From Qingshengfaniella alkalisoli (GTDB lineage Bacteria; Pseudomonadota; Alphaproteobacteria; Rhodobacterales; Rhodobacteraceae), in the NCBI RefSeq assembly GCF_007855645.1, contig NZ_CP042265.1, positions 124,001 to 188,000 on the forward strand: 64,000 nt of DNA, in the 5' to 3' direction. The notes under the pieces are model-generated. The model searched no databases, had not been told where the DNA came from, and saw only the letters and a list, made by a program, of their open reading frames with translations. This document shows positions 43,522 through 51,974 of this stretch, one piece after another. The position numbers and the translations under genes are program-made. The first letter of the stretch is position 1. Every line of letters starts with the position of its first letter.

Positions 43522-44084
43522 GCGCCGACGTATTGAAAGGCGGTTTCGCTGACCCGCCGCGTGATGCAGCGCATATGTTCCGCAAGATTCTTGATGTCAT
43601 GGCACGCCCCGGAAAGATTTCGGAAATTGGCGGCGTGGCCGCACCAGAGCCACTGTCGAAGGCGACCGCGGCTGTCCTGCTGACAATGTGCGACGCAGAT
43701 ACGGGTATTTTTCTCGGCGAGCGCCTGGACGCTCCGGCTATTCGCGAATGGATTGCATTTCACACCGGCGCACCCATCGTTTCGGCGGCGGAATGTGACT
43801 TTGCCTTCGGGTCTTGGGACGACTTGGGGTCGTTGGATCAATTCCGCATCGGTACCGCCGAGTATCCGGATCGTTCGGCAACGCTGGTGGTGGAACTGCC
43901 GGAACTTGAAGCGCAGGGCGCCCGCCTGTCTGGCCCCGGCATCAAGGATCACGGCTTCCTGTCGCTGCCGGATGTCGCAGCGTTCCAGCGTAACAACGCG
44001 CTGTTTCCCTTGGGCCGCGATTTCATTTTCACCAGCGGCGACCGCATTGCGGCCTGTCCACGCAGCACGAAGGTCGATGCCTGA
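43518..44084 (+). CDS. phnH: C-P lyase complex subunit PhnH
   Basis: A 188-residue subunit. It starts MSADVLKGGFADPPRDAAHM, then FRKILDVMARPGKISEI, which is the family signature, LTMCDADTGIFLGERLDAPA in the middle, and LSGPGIKDHGFLSLPDVAAF and GRDFIFTSGDRIAACPRSTK at the end. It starts on the phnG stop and its own TGA overlaps the phnI ATG (TGATG), showing tight coupling of stoichiometric subunits. Confidence 0.94.
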   Translation: MSADVLKGGFADPPRDAAHMFRKILDVMARPGKISEIGGVAAPEPLSKATAAVLLTMCDADTGIFLGERLDAPAIREWIAFHTGAPIVSAAECDFAFGSWDDLGSLDQFRIGTAEYPDRSATLVVELPELEAQGARLSGPGIKDHGFLSLPDVAAFQRNNALFPLGRDFIFTSGDRIAACPRSTKVDA

Positions 44085-45163
44085 TGTATGTCGCAGTAAA
44101 GGGCGGTGAACGCGCCATCGACAATGCCCATGCGTGGCTCGCCGAAGAACGTCGCGGTGCGCCGGATGTTGTCGAGTTGTCCGTCGAACAGATCCGTGAA
44201 CAACTTGCCATAGCGGTGAACCGGGTGATGGCCGAAGGGTCGCTCTACGATCCCGATCTGGCCGCGCTTGCGATCAAGCAGGCGCGCGGCGACATGATCG
44301 AGGCGGTGTTCCTGATGCGGGCCTATCGCACGACCTTGCCGCGTTTCGGCACGACCTTTCCGGTCGACACTGGCCAGATGCGTTGCGTACGGCGCGTGTC
44401 GGCGACATTCAAGGACTTGCCCGGCGGGCAAATCCTTGGCCCGACCTTCGATTACACGCACCGTCTGCTCGATTTCAAGCTGGCGGCTGAGGGTGACGTG
44501 ACCCTGGCGCCCGAAGCAACGGAAGCGGCCCCCGAGGTTCCGCATGTGACCGAGTTCCTGAACTCCGAAGGTCTGATTGAAGAAGAATGTCGCACCGATG
44601 CGGAACCGCCGGATCTGACGCGTGAACCGCTGGAAACGCCAGCGAGCCGGGCCCTGCGCCTGCAGACGCTGACACGCGGCGATGAAGGGTTCCTGCTCAG
44701 CATGGCCTATTCGACCCAGCGGGGCTACGGGCGCAACCATGCCTTCGTGGGCGAGCTGCGCATCGGTGTCGTGTCCGTCGAAATGGACATTCCCGAACTC
44801 GGGTTTTCCATTGCAATCGGCGAAATCGAACTGACGGAATGCGAAACCGTGAACCAGTTCAAGGGATCAAAGACCGAGCCACCGCAATTCACGCGCGGCT
44901 ATGGTCTGGTGTTTGGCCAGTCCGAGCGCAAGTCTATCTCCATGGCCTTGGTGGATCGTGCGCTTCGCTGGAAGGAACTCGGCGAAGACGACAGCGGCGC
45001 ACCCGCGCAGGACGAAGAATTCGTTCTCTACCATGCCGATAACGTTCAGGCGACGGGCTTTCTGGAACATATCAAATTGCCCCATTACGTTGATTTCCAG
45101 TCGGAACTGGAACTCGTGCGCAAACTGCGCCGGGAAGTCGCAGCCAAGGATGAGGTCACGTGA
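44084..45163 (+). CDS. phnI: C-P lyase complex subunit PhnI
   Basis: A 359-residue subunit, the nucleosidase-type component that displaces adenine from ATP during formation of the alkylphosphonate ribose. Recognisable are MYVAVKGGERAIDNAHAWLA at the start, QIREQLAIAVNRVMAEGSLY and LAALAIKQARGDMIEAVFLM, RVSATFKDLPGGQILGPTFD and SMAYSTQRGYGRNHAFVGEL, and FLEHIKLPHYVDFQSELELV near the end. Full length for the family. A HAD-type gene, not phnJ, follows directly. Confidence 0.95.
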   Translation: MYVAVKGGERAIDNAHAWLAEERRGAPDVVELSVEQIREQLAIAVNRVMAEGSLYDPDLAALAIKQARGDMIEAVFLMRAYRTTLPRFGTTFPVDTGQMRCVRRVSATFKDLPGGQILGPTFDYTHRLLDFKLAAEGDVTLAPEATEAAPEVPHVTEFLNSEGLIEEECRTDAEPPDLTREPLETPASRALRLQTLTRGDEGFLLSMAYSTQRGYGRNHAFVGELRIGVVSVEMDIPELGFSIAIGEIELTECETVNQFKGSKTEPPQFTRGYGLVFGQSERKSISMALVDRALRWKELGEDDSGAPAQDEEFVLYHADNVQATGFLEHIKLPHYVDFQSELELVRKLRREVAAKDEVT

Positions 45164-45759
45164 TGCGTGCAGTTGTGTTCGATATCGGAGGCGTGCTGAT
45201 CCAGTGGGACCCACATCTGGCGTGGATTGATGAGATGGGTTCGCGCGAAGCGGTCGCTGAATTTCTCGACCGGATAGATTTTTCTGCGCGCAATTTGCGC
45301 GGAGATCAGGGTGAACGCTTCGCTGATCTGGCGGCGGAGCTGGACAATGAAGCGGACCGCGCCCGTCTTGCCGCCTATGTAGAGCGATATCACCTGACCG
45401 TGCCCGCGAAAATGCCGGGGACGTGGGGTATACTGTACCGTCTGAAGAATCGGGGCGTAGAACTCCATGCCATCACCAATGTGTCTGCGGAAACATGGCC
45501 CGCAGAAGTAGAAAAGTTCCCTGAACTGGGCACGATCTTTGGCGTGGCGGTCGTATCCGGGCAGGAGCGGATGTTGAAGCCTCAGCCGGAGATTTTTGCG
45601 ACTTTTTGCGACCGGGCGGGGCTAAAGCCGAAGGACTGCCTGTTCATAGACGATCGCCCGGACAACGTGGAAGCGGCCTGTGCCTTCGGGATGGACGCCG
45701 TCCAATTCACAAATGCACAGATGCTGGAACATGATCTCATTGCAAGGGGGTTGCTATGA
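45163..45759 (+). CDS. HAD-family hydrolase inside the C-P lyase operon
   Basis: A 198-residue haloacid-dehalogenase-type phosphatase. Motif I is VVFDIGGVLIQWD (nucleophile D is in VFDIGG; the second acid position is occupied by G, as in the epoxide-hydrolase/YihX-like branch), motif II is ITNVSAE, motif III the lysine in ERMLKPQPEIF and motif IV is FIDDRPDNVEAA. Its ATG overlaps the phnI stop (TGATG) and its stop overlaps the phnJ start (ATGA), so it is part of the operon by translation. It might dephosphorylate a ribose phosphate or side product of the pathway, a role for which PhnP or other phosphatases are used elsewhere. An upstream GTG at 45160 would add one residue. Confidence 0.88.
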   Translation: MRAVVFDIGGVLIQWDPHLAWIDEMGSREAVAEFLDRIDFSARNLRGDQGERFADLAAELDNEADRARLAAYVERYHLTVPAKMPGTWGILYRLKNRGVELHAITNVSAETWPAEVEKFPELGTIFGVAVVSGQERMLKPQPEIFATFCDRAGLKPKDCLFIDDRPDNVEAACAFGMDAVQFTNAQMLEHDLIARGLL

Positions 45760-46619
45760 GCGATCAGTACAACTTCGCCTATCTGGACGAACAGACGAAA
45801 CGCATGATCCGCCGCGCGATCCTGAAGGGCATTGCGATCCCCGGATATCAGGTACCTTTTGCGAGCCGGGAAATGCCCATGCCCTATGGCTGGGGAACCG
45901 GCGGTGTGCAGGTCTCCGCCGCTGTGCTGACACCTGACGACAAGATGAAGGTCATAGACCAGGGTGCGGACGATACGACGAATGCCGTGTCTATCCGCAA
46001 GTTTTTCGAGCGAACGGCAGGTGTGACGACGACGGAAGAGACGACGGAAGCCACCGTCATCCAGACGCGCCACCGCATACCAGAAACACCGCTGACAGAG
46101 GGGCAGATCCTCGTCTACCAGGTGCCCATCCCTGAACCACTACGCTTCCTGGAGCCCCGCGAAAGCGAGACACGCAAGATGCATGCACTGGAAGAATACG
46201 GGTTGATGCATGTCAAGCTTTACGAAGACATCAGCCGCCATGGGCATATTGCCACGTCCTATGCCTATCCGGTGAAGGTCGAGGGGCGTTATGTGATGGA
46301 CCCGTCCCCCATTCCAAAATTCGACAATCCAAAGCTGGAAATGGATGCGATCCAATTGTTCGGTGCGGGTCGTGAACAGCGCATCTACGCGATACCGCCA
46401 TGGACCAAGGTTGTTTCGCTCGATTTCGAAGACCACCCTTTCGAGGCCAGTAAAGCCGACCACCCCTGCGGGCTGTGCGGTGCGACAGACAGCTATCTCG
46501 ACGAGGTCATCACCGATGACCAGGGTGGACGGATGTTTGTCTGTTCCGACACCGATTATTGCAATTCCCGCCGTGACCAAGGTCATCTTGGTGAACTGGC
46601 CGAGGAGACGGCGGCATGA
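45756..46619 (+). CDS. phnJ: C-P lyase catalytic subunit PhnJ
   Basis: A 287-residue radical-SAM enzyme that breaks the carbon-phosphorus bond of ribose-1-phosphonate-5-phosphate. The cluster ligands are in the form CX2CX21CX5C: C238, C241, C263 and C269. The N-terminal KGIAIPGYQVPFASREMPMP contains the glycine region that carries the glycyl/thiyl radical chemistry in the E. coli enzyme. The middle part EEYGLMHVKLYEDISRHGHI is very conserved. Length is as expected (E. coli 281). Confidence 0.96.
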   Translation: MSDQYNFAYLDEQTKRMIRRAILKGIAIPGYQVPFASREMPMPYGWGTGGVQVSAAVLTPDDKMKVIDQGADDTTNAVSIRKFFERTAGVTTTEETTEATVIQTRHRIPETPLTEGQILVYQVPIPEPLRFLEPRESETRKMHALEEYGLMHVKLYEDISRHGHIATSYAYPVKVEGRYVMDPSPIPKFDNPKLEMDAIQLFGAGREQRIYAIPPWTKVVSLDFEDHPFEASKADHPCGLCGATDSYLDEVITDDQGGRMFVCSDTDYCNSRRDQGHLGELAEETAA

Positions 46620-47386
46620 CTCCCCTTCTGTCTGTACAGGACATTACCAAGCGCTATGGCAACCATCTGGGGTGCGGTGATGTCAGCTTTGAGTTGTATC
46701 CCGGCGAGGTGATGGGGATCGTCGGCGAAAGCGGCTCGGGCAAGTCCACTTTGCTTAATTGTATGGCGGGCCACCTGACACCGGATGCGGGCCGCGTGAT
46801 CTTCGATACCCGCGTGGATGGCCCGAAAGACACGCTCACCATGTCGGAACCGGAACGCCGGATGCTGAGCCGCACCGATTGGGCCTTCGTGCACCAACAT
46901 GCCCGCGACGGGCTGCGGATGGGCGTTAGCGCCGGCGGCAATGTCGGTGAACGACTGATGGCCACGGGTGCGCGCAACTATGGCGACATTCGTAACAAGG
47001 CGATCGACTGGCTGGGGCGCGTCGAGATCAGTGAAACGCGCATTGATGACCGCCCCACGACCTTCTCGGGCGGCATGCAGCAGCGCCTTCAGATCGCGCG
47101 CAACCTGGTGACCGGGCCGAGGCTCGTGTTCATGGACGAACCCACGGGCGGGCTCGATGTATCTGTTCAGGCGCGGCTTCTTGACCTGCTGCGCGGGCTG
47201 GTTCGGCGCATGGGGCTGAGCGCGATCATCGTGACCCACGACCTTGCCGTGGTCCGCCTTCTGGCCGATCGGCTGATGGTGATGAAAGACGGCAACGCAG
47301 TGGAAAGCGGCCTGACCGATCAGGTGCTGGACGATCCGCAACACGCCTATACACAATTGCTTGTAAGCTCGGTCCTGCAGGTCTGA
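46616..47386 (+). CDS. phnK: C-P lyase-associated ATPase PhnK
   Basis: A 256-residue ABC-type ATPase that docks on the PhnGHIJ core through PhnJ. Walker A GESGSGKST near residue 38, DWAFVHQHARDGLRMGVSAG as the Q-loop region with the PhnK-typical H-A-R-D-G-L, signature FSGGMQQRLQIARNL, Walker B LVFMDEPTGGLDVSVQAR and IVTHDLAVV. No permease is associated: it is an enzyme-complex ATPase. The ATG overlaps the phnJ stop. Confidence 0.93.
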   Translation: MTPLLSVQDITKRYGNHLGCGDVSFELYPGEVMGIVGESGSGKSTLLNCMAGHLTPDAGRVIFDTRVDGPKDTLTMSEPERRMLSRTDWAFVHQHARDGLRMGVSAGGNVGERLMATGARNYGDIRNKAIDWLGRVEISETRIDDRPTTFSGGMQQRLQIARNLVTGPRLVFMDEPTGGLDVSVQARLLDLLRGLVRRMGLSAIIVTHDLAVVRLLADRLMVMKDGNAVESGLTDQVLDDPQHAYTQLLVSSVLQV

Positions 47387-47403
47387 TGCGCGGAGAAGAA
47401 GAC

Positions 47404-48090
47404 ATGACGGCAATGATCCAGATCGAAGACCTCAGCAAGACCTTCACCCTTCACAATCAGGGCTGCGCGGTGATCGAGGTGATGAAGGGCGCGCATCTAT
47501 CCGTTGCAGCCGGGGAATGCGTTGCCCTGACGGGCGCGTCGGGGTCGGGCAAATCCACCCTCATGCGCATGATCTACGGCAACTATCTTGCGGCCAGCGG
47601 GTCCATTCACATCGGGGATGTGGATATCACGCAAGCCGATCCGCGCGAAATCCTTCGGCTGCGGCGTGAAACTCTAGGCTATGTCAGCCAGTTCCTGCGT
47701 GTCGTGCCGCGCGTGCCGACGCTCGACGTGGTGGCCGAACCGCTCCTTGCGGTCGGCCGTGACGAGGAAGAAGCGTGCGACATCGCCCGAGACCTGCTGC
47801 GCAAGCTGAACATCCCTGAAACGCTGTGGGGCTTGTCACCCACGACATTCTCCGGCGGTGAACAACAGCGGGTGAACATCGCACGGGGCTTTGCCTACAG
47901 CTATCCAGCCCTGCTGCTCGACGAACCGACCGCAAGCCTCGACGCCCGCAATCGTGAAGTGGTCATGGAACTGATCGAACAGGCGAAGTCCCGCGGCGCG
48001 GCCATTGTCGGAATTTTCCATGATGAAGCCGCCCGCGACCGGGTTTGCGACCGACTTGTCGACGTCACCAGCTTTTCGCCAGTGTCATGA
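47404..48090 (+). CDS. phnL: C-P lyase-associated ATPase PhnL
   Basis: A 228-residue ABC-type ATPase acting with PhnGHI. It shows Walker A GASGSGKSTLMRMIYGNY, the PhnL-typical YVSQFLRVVPRVPTLDVVAE, signature FSGGEQQRVNIARGF, Walker B LLLDEPTASLDARN and IVGIFHDE. I prefer the ATG at 47404 (GGAG nine bases upstream); an ATG at 47386 overlapping the phnK stop would add six residues and cannot be excluded. The stop overlaps the phnN start as ATGA. Confidence 0.93.
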   Translation: MTAMIQIEDLSKTFTLHNQGCAVIEVMKGAHLSVAAGECVALTGASGSGKSTLMRMIYGNYLAASGSIHIGDVDITQADPREILRLRRETLGYVSQFLRVVPRVPTLDVVAEPLLAVGRDEEEACDIARDLLRKLNIPETLWGLSPTTFSGGEQQRVNIARGFAYSYPALLLDEPTASLDARNREVVMELIEQAKSRGAAIVGIFHDEAARDRVCDRLVDVTSFSPVS

Positions 48091-48668
48091 CGTGGGGCCG
48101 CATCATAGCCGTTGTCGGCCCCTCCGGCGTCGGCAAGGACAGCGTTATACGCCGACTGTGCGCCGTTGGTTCAAATTTGCAATGCGTGCGCCGTGTGATC
48201 ACACGCCCTTCGGATGCGGAAAGCGAGGATTTCGAAGGGGTTTCGGACGAGGAGTTTTCTGCACGTCTGGCCGCAGGGGACTTCGCTTTGCACTGGCGAG
48301 CGCATGGGTTGAATTACGGGGTTCCCGCGACCGAACTGGCAGTGATCTCCCAAGGCGTCGACATCCTTGTGAATCTCTCTCGCGCTGTGCTCCACGATGC
48401 AGCCGAGAGCTTCTCGGACATGGAAGTCATCAGCCTGACGGCGTCCCCTGCAACGCTCGCCGCGCGCCTCAAGGGACGTGGTCGTGAAACCGCAGAAGAC
48501 ATCGGTCGCCGATTGTCGCGATCAAATGACGATTGGAAACGCACACTTCCCGATCACGTTTTGATCCACGAGATTGCCAACGACGGATCGCTTGACGATA
48601 CCGTTCGACACCTGCGGGCGCGGCTGTGTCCGAGTTCCCGCCCCTTCACCCATGATGCCCCGAACTGA
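48087..48668 (+). CDS. phnN: ribose 1,5-bisphosphate phosphokinase PhnN
   Basis: A 193-residue kinase of the guanylate-kinase-like P-loop type. Walker A is VVGPSGVGKDS near residue 8; RVITRPSDAESEDFEGVSDE is the substrate region, followed by HWRAHGLNYGVP, VDILVNLSRAVL and RLKGRGRETAEDIGRRLSRS as lid region. It turns ribose 1,5-bisphosphate into phosphoribosyl pyrophosphate, so the sugar part of the C-P lyase product is recovered. Starts on the phnL stop. Confidence 0.92.
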   Translation: MTWGRIIAVVGPSGVGKDSVIRRLCAVGSNLQCVRRVITRPSDAESEDFEGVSDEEFSARLAAGDFALHWRAHGLNYGVPATELAVISQGVDILVNLSRAVLHDAAESFSDMEVISLTASPATLAARLKGRGRETAEDIGRRLSRSNDDWKRTLPDHVLIHEIANDGSLDDTVRHLRARLCPSSRPFTHDAPN

Positions 48669-48686
48669 CAGAGCGTGCCTGACAAA

Positions 48687-49829
48687 ATGACTACTGAAAC
48701 TATTTTCACCAATGCGCGCATCGTTCTGGCCGACGAGGTCATCGACGGCTCCTTGACCGTTCGCGATGGTATCATAATCGGAATCGAGGTGGGAAAGCGC
48801 TCCGCCTCCAACACGGTGGATTGCAACGGTGACTATCTAAGTCCGGGCCTGATCGAATTGCACACAGACAACCTCGAACGCCATATCGAACCGCGACCCG
48901 ATGTCGACTGGCCCCATGCCTCGGCAATCATCGCGCATGACGCGGAACTGGCGGGTGTTGGCATCACCACCGTCTTCGATGCGTTGCGGCTGGGTGTCAT
49001 CGCGAATGTCAGCAACTCGGAACGCCGCTATGCCCGCCAGTTGGCCACGGAACTTATCGAGATGAGGTCTGAAGCCGCGCTCAAGATCAGCCATTTCCTG
49101 CATTTGCGGGCAGAGGTCTGTTCAGAAACGTTGATGGAAGAACTGGACGAATTCGGACCCGAAGACCGTGTCGGCATCGTCAGCCTGATGGATCACACGC
49201 CGGGCCAGCGCCAGTTCCGCGACATCGACAAGCTGCGGGCCTATGTTATGGGCAAACGCGGGCTGAACGAGGAACAGTTTCAGGACCACGTGGCCTCGCT
49301 GACTGCGCTGCGCGACCGGCACGGGGATCGCCACGAGGCTGCTGTGGTTGAAGCCGCTTCACGCTACGGCGCGGTACTGGCCAGCCATGACGACACCACT
49401 GCTGACCATGTCGATCTGTCGGCAAGCTACGGTGTCGGTCTGGCGGAGTTTCCCACCACGCTGGAAGCCGCGCGTCAGTGCCACGCACAAGGGATCGCCG
49501 TGATGATGGGCGCGCCGAACCTGATACGCGGCGGGTCGCATTCGGGCAATGTCGCAGCGGCAGAGCTGGCAGAAGCCGGCCTGCTGGACGTCGTGTCCTC
49601 AGATTACGTCCCCGCCGCGTTGTTGCAGGCGGCAGTGTTGCTGGGCGATCTGTGGGATAACATTGCGCGTGGCTTGCATACCGTCACGGCCGCGCCCGCT
49701 AAAGCAGCCGGGCTGACGGATCGCGGTAGCCTGGACATTGGCAAACGCGCCGACCTGTTGAGGTTCCAGCGCAAGGGACGGCTCGTCCTGCCGCGCGGCG
49801 TTTGGGTGCGCGGCGCACGCGTGGCCTGA
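48687..49829 (+). CDS. phnM: ribose 1-methylphosphonate 5-triphosphate diphosphatase PhnM
   Basis: A 380-residue amidohydrolase-fold enzyme that removes pyrophosphate before the C-P bond is cut. Metal-site motifs: GLIELHTDNLERH near residue 55, the HDAELAGVGITTVFDA block, SLMDHTPGQRQ, VLASHDDTTADHVDLS, and VSSDYVPAALLQAA with the final aspartate. Start at the ATG at 48687 fits the family (MTTETIFTNARIVL); a GTG 12 nt upstream is an alternative. Last gene of the phnG-M operon. Confidence 0.95.
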   Translation: MTTETIFTNARIVLADEVIDGSLTVRDGIIIGIEVGKRSASNTVDCNGDYLSPGLIELHTDNLERHIEPRPDVDWPHASAIIAHDAELAGVGITTVFDALRLGVIANVSNSERRYARQLATELIEMRSEAALKISHFLHLRAEVCSETLMEELDEFGPEDRVGIVSLMDHTPGQRQFRDIDKLRAYVMGKRGLNEEQFQDHVASLTALRDRHGDRHEAAVVEAASRYGAVLASHDDTTADHVDLSASYGVGLAEFPTTLEAARQCHAQGIAVMMGAPNLIRGGSHSGNVAAAELAEAGLLDVVSSDYVPAALLQAAVLLGDLWDNIARGLHTVTAAPAKAAGLTDRGSLDIGKRADLLRFQRKGRLVLPRGVWVRGARVA

Positions 49830-49879
49830 GATATCGTTTCAGACTTGAGTCTTGGTGGCAAAAGGGTCATTCGGGCGGC

Positions 49880-51127
49880 ATGACAACCTTTGCTGATGCC
49901 GCCCTTGCCGCCACGGCCCGGATGCGTGCCGTCTTTGATGCGACGCCGCTTCAACGCAACGCCTATCTCAGCGCGAAATTCGACGCAGATATATGGCTGA
50001 AGCGCGAGGATCTGACGCCTGTGCGGTCCTACAAGTTGCGCGGCGCCTATAACGCCATGCGCAAGGTGCGTGCGATCACACCTGATCAGCGGCAGTTCAT
50101 CTGCGCCAGCGCCGGCAATCACGCGCAAGGCGTCGCCTATGCCTGTCTGCATTTCGGGGTTCAGGGCACTATCTTCATGCCCGTCACGACACCCAAGCAG
50201 AAGATCGACAAGACGCGCGCCTTCGGACAGGATGCCATCGAGATCCGTTTGGTGGGCGACTATTTCGACGACACGCTGGCCGCCGCGCAGGCCTACTGCA
50301 ACGAAGTGGGAGGGCATTTCCTTGCGCCCTTCGATGACCTCGATGTGATTGAAGGGCAGGCCTCGGTGATGGTTGAAATCCTCGACCAGATCGACGCGAC
50401 GCCCGACATGGTGATCGTTCCCGTCGGCGGTGGCGGGCTGTCGGCAGGCATCAGAACCTTTCTGGCAGAGGTGGCCCCCGATGTCGCCCTGCGCTTCGTT
50501 GAACCCGCAGGCGGCACCAGCCTCGCCGCGGCGCTGAGCGCAGGCCAACCCGTTACACTTCCGTCCGTAGACAATTTTGTCGATGGCGCGGCTGTCGCCC
50601 GCATTGGCGAAAAACCCTTTGCGGTTTTGTCGGACGTTTCGGTCAAACACGTGATCGCCGCGCCGGAAAACCGCATCTGCGGCACGCTTCTGGCAATGCT
50701 GAACACCGAAGGCATCGTGCTCGAACCAGCAGGCGCATTGTCGGTCGATGCGCTTGAAGACCTGCGCGACCAGATCAAGGGAAAGACGGTTGTCTGTGTA
50801 ACGTCAGGCGGCAATTTCGACTTCGAGCGCCTGCCTGATGTTCGTGAGAGGGCACAGCGGTTCAAGGGCGAAAAGAAATACTTCATCCTGCGCTTGCCTC
50901 AGCGGCCCGGCGCGTTGCGCGACTTTCTGAACATACTCGGGCCGGATGATGACATCGCGCGTTTCGAGTATCTCAAGAAATCGGCCCGCAATTTCGGTTC
51001 TGTTCTGATCGGTATAGAAACCACCGATCCGGCAAACTTTTCCGCGCTTTTTGGGCGATTGGATGATGCAGGCTACGTCTATCAGGACATTACCGACAAC
51101 CTGACCCTCGCCGAATTCCTGATCTGA
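49880..51127 (+). CDS. ilvA: threonine ammonia-lyase (threonine deaminase)
   Basis: A 415-residue PLP enzyme making 2-oxobutanoate from threonine, the first step to isoleucine. The PLP lysine is K52 in VRSYKLRGAYNAM; ASAGNHAQG (residues 76-84) binds the substrate carboxylate, and VPVGGGGLSAG holds the PLP phosphate. The C-terminal 85 residues (KYFILRLPQRPGALRDFLNI and on) form a single ACT-like domain, as in the shorter IlvA type rather than the E. coli two-domain form. ATG at 49880 is preceded by only a weak GGGCGG site. It is a lone gene, 50 bp after phnM. Confidence 0.93.
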   Translation: MTTFADAALAATARMRAVFDATPLQRNAYLSAKFDADIWLKREDLTPVRSYKLRGAYNAMRKVRAITPDQRQFICASAGNHAQGVAYACLHFGVQGTIFMPVTTPKQKIDKTRAFGQDAIEIRLVGDYFDDTLAAAQAYCNEVGGHFLAPFDDLDVIEGQASVMVEILDQIDATPDMVIVPVGGGGLSAGIRTFLAEVAPDVALRFVEPAGGTSLAAALSAGQPVTLPSVDNFVDGAAVARIGEKPFAVLSDVSVKHVIAAPENRICGTLLAMLNTEGIVLEPAGALSVDALEDLRDQIKGKTVVCVTSGGNFDFERLPDVRERAQRFKGEKKYFILRLPQRPGALRDFLNILGPDDDIARFEYLKKSARNFGSVLIGIETTDPANFSALFGRLDDAGYVYQDITDNLTLAEFLI

Positions 51128-51456
51128 GCTGTGTTCACCGTGCGTTGGGACGTGTCATGCGATCCAAACTTCGATAATTCACTCGCATAAACCGGAGCAT
51201 CCACACGTGGGTTGCGACGGATCTTCTGTCTTGCTGGAAAGCGGGGAGAAGGAAGATGGCCCATTCGGAGTGGTGTGAACTCACGGTGAATCGCAATCGC
51301 CCGCTGGAAGGCGTTTTTCCGATGCAGGCTTCTTCGCGCTTCTTAAACGAACCGCAGGTCTCCAGGGGGCGAAGTGCTGGTGGACCTGGCTACCGCCGTC
51401 GATCTGTTCACGGCGGTGCAGGAACGCACCGATGACTTGTCTGTGCTGGTGTTCGA
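51128..51456. other. 329-bp spacer with a gene remnant
   Basis: Between ilvA and the convergent Nudix gene. At its right end a + frame reads EVLVDLATAVDLFTAVQERT and DDLSVLVFDYRNED before a stop at 51474, slightly overlapping the Nudix gene. It looks like the tail of a decayed gene of unknown family. No promoter or RNA was recognised. Confidence 0.35.
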
Positions 51457-51906
51457 CTATCGCAACGAGGACTGATCGAGCACCGAGGCCAGTATCTCAC
51501 GGTCGCCCTCACCGGCCAGGACCTCCAGCGCAATCCCTGCCGACAGCCAAACTGCCGTATGGCCGTCCTCTGAAGGAGGAGCCAGTCGATGCACTGCGCG
51601 GGACAGGTAGATGATGCAAACCTTCTCCGCCCATTTGTCGTAGTCGGGCATGAATACGAAGCGGCGATACGCTGTCAGCCGCCGAACGGGACGAATCCGC
51701 CAGCCGGTTTCCTCGAACACTTCGCGATGCAGCGCCTGCAAGGGCGACTCGCCGGGGTCGATTCCACCACCCGGCAGTTGAAATTCTGGCGTCGGCGCCA
51801 TCTGATGTGTCAGTAAGATGTTTGAGCCTCGCGTCACAATGGTGTACGCGCCCGGTCTGATTTCGTATCTCTGACCCTGAACAACCCGCTCGCCGAATCT
51901 GCGCAT
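51457..51906 (-). CDS. Nudix hydrolase
   Basis: A 149-residue protein with a clear Nudix box: GGGIDPGESPLQALHREVFE followed by ETGW (GX5EX7REVxEExG form, residues 46-68), which binds the metal and the diphosphate of the substrate. The start PGAYTIVTRGSNILLTHQMA and the strand FQLPGGG are typical. The substrate class is open (nucleoside diphosphate derivatives or other capped diphosphates). It diverges from hslO, 68 bp away. Confidence 0.9.
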   Translation of the reverse strand: MRRFGERVVQGQRYEIRPGAYTIVTRGSNILLTHQMAPTPEFQLPGGGIDPGESPLQALHREVFEETGWRIRPVRRLTAYRRFVFMPDYDKWAEKVCIIYLSRAVHRLAPPSEDGHTAVWLSAGIALEVLAGEGDREILASVLDQSSLR

Positions 51907-51974
51907 CTCTTGGACCTTTGGATATCCTGCCTATATTGTGGCGGTATGCCCAAAGGGCGCTCGTAAGGAAACCC

